This document shows positions 15,270 through 20,255 of a stretch of 20,255 nt of DNA, piece after piece; position 1 is the first letter of the stretch, and the number at the start of each line of letters is the position of its first letter. The notes under the pieces were generated by a model. That model saw only the letters and a list, made by a program, of their open reading frames with translations, did not search any database and was not told the DNA's origin. The DNA comes from an uncultured Porphyromonadaceae bacterium (GTDB lineage: Bacteria; Bacteroidota; Bacteroidia; Bacteroidales; Muribaculaceae): positions 1 through 20,255 of the forward strand of contig CABUIO010000032.1 of assembly GCA_902491625.1 (NCBI GenBank), written 5' to 3'. The position numbers and the translations under genes are program-made.

Positions 15270-15330
15270 TTTAAAGTCTTCAGAATCCTTAAAGTCCTTA
15301 AAGTCGTTAAGGACTTTAAAGATCTTAAGG
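15270..15330. repeat. 9-bp tandem repeats with a 13-bp palindrome
   Basis: Four 9-base units lie head to tail at 15270-15305: TTTAAAGTC, a degenerate TTCAGAATC, CTTAAAGTC and CTTAAAGTC. The following 25 bases are built from the complementary sequence, so 15289-15301 and 15307-15319 form a perfect 13-bp inverted repeat with a 5-base spacer. The block lies between the tRNA-Leu terminator and the start of the metallochaperone gene. It may be a simple-repeat relic, a transcript hairpin or an operator; nothing here identifies a binding protein. Confidence 0.75.
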
Positions 15331-15364
15331 AAAACGGCTGCACAACCCCGAAGGTTGGCAGCCG
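15331..15364 (-). terminator. Terminator of tRNA-Leu
   Basis: On the minus strand a hairpin of CGGCTGC (15358-15364) with GCAGCCG (15335-15341), and CAACC with GGTTG, encloses a TTCGG loop. There is one bulged base, and a run of four T follows. It starts 16 bases after the tRNA 3' end. The GGCTGC stem resembles that of the terminator at 10256-10296. Confidence 0.8.
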
Positions 15365-15379
15365 AGCAGATAAAATTAG

Positions 15380-15464
15380 TACAGAAAGTGGGACTTGAAC
15401 CCACACGGGACTTCCGTCCCAAAAGATTTTAAGTCTTTCGTGTCTACCATTCCACCATTTCTGC
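15380..15464 (-). tRNA. tRNA-Leu(TAA)
   Basis: An 85-nt class II tRNA on the minus strand. The acceptor stem is GCAGAAA with TTTCTGT, discriminator A; the anticodon stem is AAAGA/TCTTT around CTTAAAA, giving anticodon TAA (reads UUA); a long variable arm GGGACGGAAGTCCC is as expected for Leu; the T loop is TTCAAGT. CCA is not encoded. Its promoter is at 15515-15544 and its terminator at 15331-15364. Confidence 0.96.
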
Positions 15465-15514
15465 AGCCTGGATCTGACACGTCGCGCCAATCGGCATCGA
15501 TGTCTTACCGACTG

Positions 15515-15544
15515 CAAAGGTAATCATTTCCGCGGAAAAACAAA
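15515..15544 (-). promoter_or_regulatory. Promoter of tRNA-Leu
   Basis: The minus strand reads TTTG (complement of 15541-15544), an 18-base spacer and an exact -7 TACCTTTG (complement of 15515-15522). Transcription should begin near 15510, about 45 bases before the mature tRNA 5' end. Confidence 0.72.
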
Positions 15545-15618
15545 AATTTTTCGTCCATGTGTGTCACAAATCCGCGATTGCCGAGTTTAAAATAATAGAA
15601 CAGTTATTTATCATCCGT

Positions 15619-17898
15619 ATGCGACTATACACCACACTTCTGACAGTGATCTCAATTCTAATGATAGCTCCGGCTCGATCGGAGGCCTCGCCGATTGCGG
15701 CAGCCGACTCCACCGCGAGGGCTGCCGCGGGCGTGGCGCCGACAGATTCCGTGAGCACCGACGTCGAGACTCTCGACGAATTTGTTGTCATAGCTAAAAA
15801 GAAACTCGTCGAAAGCGACGGCGCCAAACTCACCTACAACGTCGAGGAAGATCCTCAGGCGCAAAGCTCGCCCGTGATGGACATCCTGCGCAAGGTGCCC
15901 GGGGTGAGTGTCGATGCCGACGACAACATCAAGGTCAACGGCCAGTCGAGTTTCAAGATTTTCCTCAACGGACGCGAGGATCCCACCATGCAGGGCGATG
16001 TGAAACAGATTCTTAAGGCCATGCCGGCGTCCTCTATCAAGAAGATCGAGGTCATCTCCGATCCCGGAGCCAAATATGAGGCCGAGGGCATAGGCGGTAT
16101 ACTAAATATCGTCACTCTCACGCGCCAGAGACTTGAAGGCTTCATGGTCAACACCAACCTCTGGACCGGAGCTCAGGGCATCGGAGCATACGTCGGCGCA
16201 CGCACGAAAGTAAAGAATGTGACCGCCGACCTAAGCGTCAGCTACAATAACGGCCATCTCATACACCGCTACGCCAATTCAAAATCGGAAGACGAGAATC
16301 TCCTCGCCTCCAAGGCCGGAGAACTTTTCCGGCGCACCACCAATCAGCGCCTGCGCATGAACAACTATGATTACACAGGCATCCGCCTCAACACCTCGTG
16401 GGAACCTGACACCCTCAACCTCTTCACCCTCTCCGGCAATCTCGGCCTGAACGGCTGGGGCAATCCCTTCACAGAGACGACCGTGGGCACCGACATTGAC
16501 GGCAACCGCCTCTGGAGCTACAAACGCCACGCGCTGAAACAGGAGGGCAATTGGCGCAGCGGCTCCGTGATGGCTTCCTATCAGCACACATTCGGCGCCG
16601 AGGGTGCCCACAATCTTGTCCTCTCCTATTCCTATTCCAACAACGGCGACGACAGCGACTACCTGATGGAGACCTACGACGAGGAAAATTACTCTGCCCT
16701 CGACTACATCTATTCCTGTTCGCTATCCAAAGGATTCTCCGACACCCACATCGCGCAGATCGACTATGCCAATCCCTTCGCCAAGTGGATCACCTTCGAG
16801 GCCGGAGCCAAAGGCACCTTCTTCCGCAACCACAACCATTCCGAAGGCCTTTACGGAATGACCCGCGACGAACTGGCGTCCAGGGACGGCACCGACATGC
16901 GAGCCAACCAGTTCCGCGACATCATGGCGGCATACGTCTCGGCCAACCTCACCTTCAGCAAACTGAAAGGACGTTTGGGACTGCGCTACGAACATACCCG
17001 CATGGGAATGCGCTATCCCGACGGCAACGCCACCGACTTCACCTCCAACCTCAACGACGCGGTTCCCAACGCGTCCGTTACCTACAACCTCACAGACGCC
17101 TCCAACTTTCGCCTGGCATACCAGATGCGCATCTCGCGTCCCTCGCTCGGGGTGCTCAATCCTTACGTCAACCGCATGACCGAGGGTGAGATCACTTACG
17201 GCAATCCGGATCTCAAGAGCGAAAAGATGCACAACATCTCCCTCTCCTACTCAAACTACGACCATCCGCTCTCGGGCGAGGTGAAGCTCAACTATATGTA
17301 CGAGTCCAACTCCATCACCGACATCATCTTCATGTACGAGGGAGTGAAGAACACCACTTACGCCAACGTGGGCAAATCGCAATACCTCGAACTTGAGACG
17401 ACCATGTCGTGGAGTCCCGTGACGGATCTAAGTGTCAACCTTTACTACGGCATCAGCCGCTTCTGGCTCAAAGCTGACTCCGAATTGCTCCACCGATCTA
17501 AACAGTATTGGCAGCATCATCTCTCACTCAACGCCGACTACAAATTCCCCTGCAAGATACGTCTCTCGGGCTGGGGCGGATTCTGGTCGCCATGGCAGGA
17601 TCTCCAGAGCAAAGGACAGTCAGGCTATTACTACGGCCTGGGCATCTCCCGCTCTTTCCTTGCAGAAGACGCGCTCACTGTCAGCCTAAACGCCAACACG
17701 TTCCTGCCGATCTATAGAGAGAACAGTTATACACAGACGAGTGAGACCCTGCGCTACACAAACACATTCCGCTTTCCGCAGTGGTATTGGGGCGCAAGCA
17801 TAAGCTACCGTTTCGGCGGCTTGAAAGCACAGGTGAAGAAGACCGCCGCCAGCATCGAGGCGGATTCCGAAGCCGGAAGCTCAAGCAAAGGCAAATGA
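15619..17898 (+). CDS. TonB-dependent receptor, OMP_b-brl_3 type
   Basis: This is a 759-residue outer-membrane receptor. A signal peptide (about 1-24) leads to a short linker, a possible TonB-box-like TLDEFVVIA (51-59) and a plug domain (about 82-166: VMDILRKVPGVSVD.., IFLNGRE, IKKIEVISDPGAKYEAEGIGGILNIV). A 22-strand-type barrel follows, with alternating aromatic and polar strands, ending in ISYRFGGLKAQVKKT. It lacks the N-terminal carboxypeptidase-regulatory-like domain and the STN signalling domain. This smaller class is common in Bacteroidota and differs from SusC. The ligand cannot be told. The ATG at 15619 is chosen because it opens the signal peptide; the in-frame start at 15559 would add 20 non-signal residues. 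It overlaps the sigma factor gene by 4 bp. No TAnnTTTG promoter is evident upstream. Confidence 0.92.
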   Translation: MRLYTTLLTVISILMIAPARSEASPIAAADSTARAAAGVAPTDSVSTDVETLDEFVVIAKKKLVESDGAKLTYNVEEDPQAQSSPVMDILRKVPGVSVDADDNIKVNGQSSFKIFLNGREDPTMQGDVKQILKAMPASSIKKIEVISDPGAKYEAEGIGGILNIVTLTRQRLEGFMVNTNLWTGAQGIGAYVGARTKVKNVTADLSVSYNNGHLIHRYANSKSEDENLLASKAGELFRRTTNQRLRMNNYDYTGIRLNTSWEPDTLNLFTLSGNLGLNGWGNPFTETTVGTDIDGNRLWSYKRHALKQEGNWRSGSVMASYQHTFGAEGAHNLVLSYSYSNNGDDSDYLMETYDEENYSALDYIYSCSLSKGFSDTHIAQIDYANPFAKWITFEAGAKGTFFRNHNHSEGLYGMTRDELASRDGTDMRANQFRDIMAAYVSANLTFSKLKGRLGLRYEHTRMGMRYPDGNATDFTSNLNDAVPNASVTYNLTDASNFRLAYQMRISRPSLGVLNPYVNRMTEGEITYGNPDLKSEKMHNISLSYSNYDHPLSGEVKLNYMYESNSITDIIFMYEGVKNTTYANVGKSQYLELETTMSWSPVTDLSVNLYYGISRFWLKADSELLHRSKQYWQHHLSLNADYKFPCKIRLSGWGGFWSPWQDLQSKGQSGYYYGLGISRSFLAEDALTVSLNANTFLPIYRENSYTQTSETLRYTNTFRFPQWYWGASISYRFGGLKAQVKKTAASIEADSEAGSSSKGK

Positions 17899-18389
17899 CC
17901 CGTGAGCAGTTCATAGCCACCGTCGCCCCGATGCACGACGACATGCACCGTCTGGCGTTCGCCATGACCGGAAGTGCCGACGATGCCGCAGACGCCGTCC
18001 AGGAGGCGATGATGAAGCTATGGAAACTGCGGGAGAATATACCGGAGAAGCCTCCCGAAGCCCAGGCCTACTGCTTCAAGGCGCTCCGCACGACTGCCAT
18101 CACGATGATCTCGCGCCGGAAACCTTCCGACGACATCCCCGACAGGGAGCTAAGGGATTCCGGAGCATCGGACGACACCCTGATTCTTGACGAGACACAA
18201 CGAGTCCTCAGCAGAATCATCGACTCTCTCCCGGATAACCAGCGCATCGTGATCAGGCTCACGGCGAATGAAGGATGCGACATCGCACGCACCGCCCTTC
18301 TGACCGGACTCTCTGAACCCAACGTGCGACAGCTCCTCTCCCGCGCACGCCGACAGATAAAAAATATGTTTACTCTCCTAAACAGTTGA
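17895..18389 (+). CDS. ECF-type RNA polymerase sigma factor
   Basis: This is a 164-residue sigma-70 family extracytoplasmic-function factor. Region 2 (about 10-76) includes DDAADAVQEAMMKLWKLRE, the region 2.2 core-binding helix, then the region 2.3/2.4-like AYCFKALRTTAITMI segment. A linker leads to region 4 (about 103-158), with SLPDNQRIVIRL and the helix-turn-helix GLSEPNVRQLLSRARRQIK. Regions 1 and 3 are absent, as in ECF factors. Its ATG overlaps the stop of the TonB-dependent receptor (ATGA), so its level is probably tied to translation of the receptor. It is followed after 2 bp by a membrane protein that fits an anti-sigma factor. Its target promoters are unknown. Confidence 0.92.
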   Translation: MTREQFIATVAPMHDDMHRLAFAMTGSADDAADAVQEAMMKLWKLRENIPEKPPEAQAYCFKALRTTAITMISRRKPSDDIPDRELRDSGASDDTLILDETQRVLSRIIDSLPDNQRIVIRLTANEGCDIARTALLTGLSEPNVRQLLSRARRQIKNMFTLLNS

Positions 18390-18391
18390 CA

Positions 18392-19156
18392 ATGACGACC
18401 GACAGCAACATAACGACCATAAAAAGGCTTCTCGACAGCTACTACGAGGCGACCATCTCCGACAACGGGATGCAACAGCTGCTCCGTCTGCTGTCCGAAA
18501 CCGACGATCTGCCCGGAGAGTTCCTCCCCGACCGCGACATGATCCTCGCGCTCCATTCCATGCCGCGCCACGACGCCGCACGCGAAAAGAGCCGCGAGAA
18601 CCTCTCTCGCACCTTAGCCGCCCTTCCGACGCACCATCGGCGCCGCTACAGCAGATGGAGCGTAGCCTTGGGGGCGTCTCTCGCCGCCGCATGCCTCGCC
18701 TGCATCCTATTCATCGGTTTCGGAAACCGGGATTCCTCCACGACACCGACCTCCGCTCCCGCACCTCACCTCACCGCGTCCGCTTCGACATGCGACACCA
18801 TTCCGGAGCGCATCATCAGGCTTGCGGCCGACACACTCGACATCGTGGCTTCCGCGCCTAAGATTGTGACGTCGAAAGTCCGCGCCCATAGCCGCACCGT
18901 GATCGCATCGGTCCGCACCGATGCTGTGAAGGAATGTATTGCCGACACGACACGCATCGCCGAAGTCCTCCGCCGCCAGAGAGCAGAAGACGCCGAAACA
19001 ATGCAGCTCCTCGCAGACATCCTCACCACTGTGCAGGAAGACTACGCGACGACACTGGAACTTATGGACGACATCAACGCATCATATTCCTCCGCCGTCA
19101 CCATTCCGGCCAATATGAAAATAAATTTTGACAACAAACCTTTACCGACAATATGA
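18392..19156 (+). CDS. Putative membrane-anchored anti-sigma factor
   Basis: This is a 254-residue protein, probably the anti-sigma factor of the preceding gene. The N-terminus (about 8-57, IKRLLDSYYEATISDNGMQQLLRLL...LPGEFLPDRDMI) matches the short helical domain seen in Bacteroidota ECF-operon proteins (LL..YYEG.T..EEE..L...F). One membrane helix lies at about 91-110, preceded by HHRRRYSR, which places the N-terminus in the cytoplasm. The C-terminal 140 residues would be periplasmic and helical, with no domain I recognise. The ATG at 18392 is preferred over the TTG six bases upstream. It lies 2 bp after the sigma stop and overlaps the DUF4252 gene by 4 bp. The anti-sigma role is inferred from position and architecture. 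Confidence 0.78.
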   Translation: MTTDSNITTIKRLLDSYYEATISDNGMQQLLRLLSETDDLPGEFLPDRDMILALHSMPRHDAAREKSRENLSRTLAALPTHHRRRYSRWSVALGASLAAACLACILFIGFGNRDSSTTPTSAPAPHLTASASTCDTIPERIIRLAADTLDIVASAPKIVTSKVRAHSRTVIASVRTDAVKECIADTTRIAEVLRRQRAEDAETMQLLADILTTVQEDYATTLELMDDINASYSSAVTIPANMKINFDNKPLPTI

Positions 19157-19758
19157 AGACTCTATCTATCCTCCGCACGACCGCTCTCAGTGCAATCGCG
19201 GCCATCGCCATTTTATTTGCACCATCCCTGAGCGCACAGGAAAACTTCTACGAGAAAATCGTTCCGAATTTTGCCGAACGCAGCGACGTCGACATGCGCT
19301 ATCTCGGCACCGAAGCCTACGAATCGCTCGCAGGCATCCAGCTGATCTCCATGCAGACACGCAGCCTTGCGGAAGAATGTATCGGCGACATAACCTCCGT
19401 AGTGATACTCAATTCCAATTCCCAGGCCGCCACCAAAATCGGTCTTGACGAGTTCGAGGCCTTCCGCAAACGTAATTCACAGATGCGTCTGCTGATGCGC
19501 ACACGTTCCGGACACGCGGAACGCTCCTCATGGTTCCTTCCGGCAAAAGGCAACGAGCCTCCGATGCTCATCGTGATAGTACGCGACGCCCAGACACTCA
19601 TGATCGCCATAATGACCGGAGATGAAGACACCTCCGACAACGATGATGACGACGATGATTTCTCCTTCGGCAACAATAAGAACAAAAACAAAAAGACAAG
19701 CAGCCTGATCGGCAACTTCTACTACCATCCCGACGGTTCCGTCACCATATCCCGCTAA
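19153..19758 (+). CDS. DUF4252 domain-containing exported protein
   Basis: This is a 201-residue exported protein with a signal peptide cleaved after SLSA (about residue 28). The body matches the DUF4252 family, often found beside ECF sigma and anti-sigma genes in Bacteroidota: a helical start (FYEKIVPNFAERSDVDMRYLGTEAYE), a central strand pair, and E..SWFLP / MLIVIVRDAQTLMIAIMTGD. Near the end is an acidic run, residues 157-169, with six consecutive Asp, then a basic Asn-Lys stretch and a final IGNFYYHPDGSVTISR strand. The mixed acidic/basic insert is unusual and could be a Ca2+ or protein contact site. It is last in the four-gene operon, with a terminator about 95 bases downstream. Its function is not known. 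Confidence 0.85.
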   Translation: MKTLSILRTTALSAIAAIAILFAPSLSAQENFYEKIVPNFAERSDVDMRYLGTEAYESLAGIQLISMQTRSLAEECIGDITSVVILNSNSQAATKIGLDEFEAFRKRNSQMRLLMRTRSGHAERSSWFLPAKGNEPPMLIVIVRDAQTLMIAIMTGDEDTSDNDDDDDDFSFGNNKNKNKKTSSLIGNFYYHPDGSVTISR

Positions 19759-19851
19759 GAAACCGAAAAGAATCACGCCAGAACGTGGGAGTAGACCACG
19801 ACTATAAGAACCGCCTCAGATGGAAAGGCCTGCCAAGGCCGACACGATAAT

Positions 19852-19879
19852 AGCTCGGAGCGCCCAAGCTCCGGGTTTT
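19852..19879 (+). terminator. Terminator of receptor-sigma operon
   Basis: CTCGGAGC (19854-19861) pairs with GCTCCGGG (19868-19875) around a 6-nt loop, eight pairs with one G-U, followed by TTTT at 19876-19879. It lies about 95 bases after the DUF4252 stop and fits an intrinsic terminator for the plus-strand operon. Confidence 0.7.
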
Positions 19880-19928
19880 GCGTATCTATCTGAACAAAAG
19901 CCCTGTAGGGGGCGACCCAACCCAACTT

Positions 19929-20053
19929 TATGTCGAAACTGTGTCGATCCGAACATATCCTTGTGTCGAAATTGTGTCAAAAGCGCCGGACCGGAGGTTC
20001 GGCCGTATTGCCAACCGCAGCCGGACCTGTGTCAAAAGCGCGGAGCGCTGGAG
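19929..20053. repeat. TGTGTCAAAAGCGC direct repeats with GGA-loop hairpins
   Basis: TGTGTCAAAAGCGC occurs exactly at 19973-19986 and 20028-20041. Related TGTCGAAA words occur just upstream (for example near 19931 and 19963). Each copy leads into a GC-rich hairpin with a GGA loop: 19985-19992 with 19996-20003, and 20037-20041 with 20045-20049. There is no ORF of credible composition. It looks like part of an interspersed non-coding repeat rather than a gene. Confidence 0.6.
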
Positions 20054-20063
20054 CCATGATTAA

Positions 20064-20092
20064 CCCACGGTGAAGCGCAGCGGAACCGTGGG
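20064..20092. repeat. Palindromic hairpin repeat
   Basis: CCCACGGT (20064-20071) and ACCGTGGG (20085-20092) form a perfect 8-bp stem around a 13-base GC-rich loop. This resembles the small palindromic intergenic repeats seen many times in some Bacteroidota genomes, but copy number cannot be checked from one window. Confidence 0.55.
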
Positions 20093-20155
20093 AAGAGGCT
20101 CTCTCCGGGAAAGAGCTTCGGAGATGCGAGGCTACGGTTGTTGATGTGCTGACAC

Positions 20156-20253
20156 CCTCAAAAAATTTCGTTCTGGCGTGCAAATTCACCTCAAAAAATT
20201 GGGACAGCGGCAAAAGTCCGTGGCAGGGGCTAACCGATATCCGTGATACACGG
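20156..20253. repeat. Short direct repeats and edge palindrome
   Basis: CCTCAAAAAATT occurs exactly at 20156-20167 and 20189-20200, 33 bases apart. At the window edge CCGTG (20241-20245) and CACGG (20249-20253) make a small palindrome. The 497 bases from 19759 hold no gene I can support; this last part may continue as a repeat or the flank of a feature beyond the window. Confidence 0.45.
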
Positions 20254-20255
20254 TA

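Noticed and set aside
15270..15330. CRISPR-like repeats or Zur box
   Set aside because: The units are 9 bp with no spacers, so this is not CRISPR. The palindrome does not match known Zur or Fur box patterns, so no regulator is named.
15252..15422. Longer N-terminus for the CobW-type protein
   Set aside because: The extension would translate the 9-bp repeat block, the tRNA terminator and part of tRNA-Leu. Homologues begin right before the Walker A strand, as with the ATG at 15251.
19977..20213. Minus-strand 78-codon ORF at the right edge
   Set aside because: It runs through the hairpin repeats, has no recognisable domain and an odd composition. It is more likely a chance frame through a repeat.

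Overview
The window reads as a chromosomal segment of a gut-type Bacteroidales bacterium, most likely family Muribaculaceae. This placement is an inference from GC-rich coding sequence, several Bacteroidota-restricted protein families (TamL, T9SS plug/DUF5103, DUF3109, DUF4252, an OMP_b-brl_3-type TonB-dependent receptor) and promoters of the Bacteroidota form TTTG-N18-20-TAnnTTTG instead of the E. coli consensus. I see no insertion sequence, integrase, prophage, CRISPR array or rRNA. Most of the window is orderly housekeeping and cell-envelope sequence.

Layout. (1) 1-265 has no protein gene. It carries a leftward promoter and a hairpin terminator about 65-70 nt apart, a possible small RNA or leader. 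(2) 266-1791, minus strand: a two-domain lipoprotein followed by a GT25 glycosyltransferase with a GTGA overlap. (3) 1863-2602, plus strand: a VanZ-like membrane protein and a small basic membrane-anchored protein, divergent from (2) across facing promoters. (4) 2624-9925, minus strand: tamB-tamL, the outer-membrane translocation and assembly module. Upstream lie tRNA-Arg(CCG) with its promoter, then a lipoprotein with an alanine-rich heptad tail and its own terminator (10256-10834). (5) 11057-14006, plus strand: ung, a C_GCAxxG_C_C family protein, a type IX secretion plug protein and a DUF3109 Cys-rich protein, tightly packed behind a textbook promoter. (6) 14007-15251, minus strand: a CobW/COG0523 metallochaperone GTPase with a His-rich arm, then a 9-bp repeat block and tRNA-Leu(TAA). 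(7) 15619-19758, plus strand: TonB-dependent receptor, ECF sigma factor, membrane-anchored putative anti-sigma factor and DUF4252 protein, chained by ATGA overlaps or a 2-bp gap and closed by a terminator. (8) 19880-20255: a non-coding, hairpin-rich repeat region running off the window.

How the genes work together. TamL (lipid-anchored BamA-type barrel) and TamB (inner-membrane-anchored beta-helical protein) should form one trans-envelope conduit. The receptor, sigma, anti-sigma and DUF4252 genes form one translationally coupled unit that could link an outer-membrane receptor to a transcriptional response. The ung operon mixes DNA repair with Cys-rich and envelope proteins, with no obvious single pathway. 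The most interesting leads are the possible small RNA at the left edge, the receptor-led ECF operon, the duplicated-domain lipoprotein, the 9-bp repeat/palindrome block upstream of the metallochaperone and the hairpin-rich repeat region at the right edge. No clearly new multi-gene system is evident.
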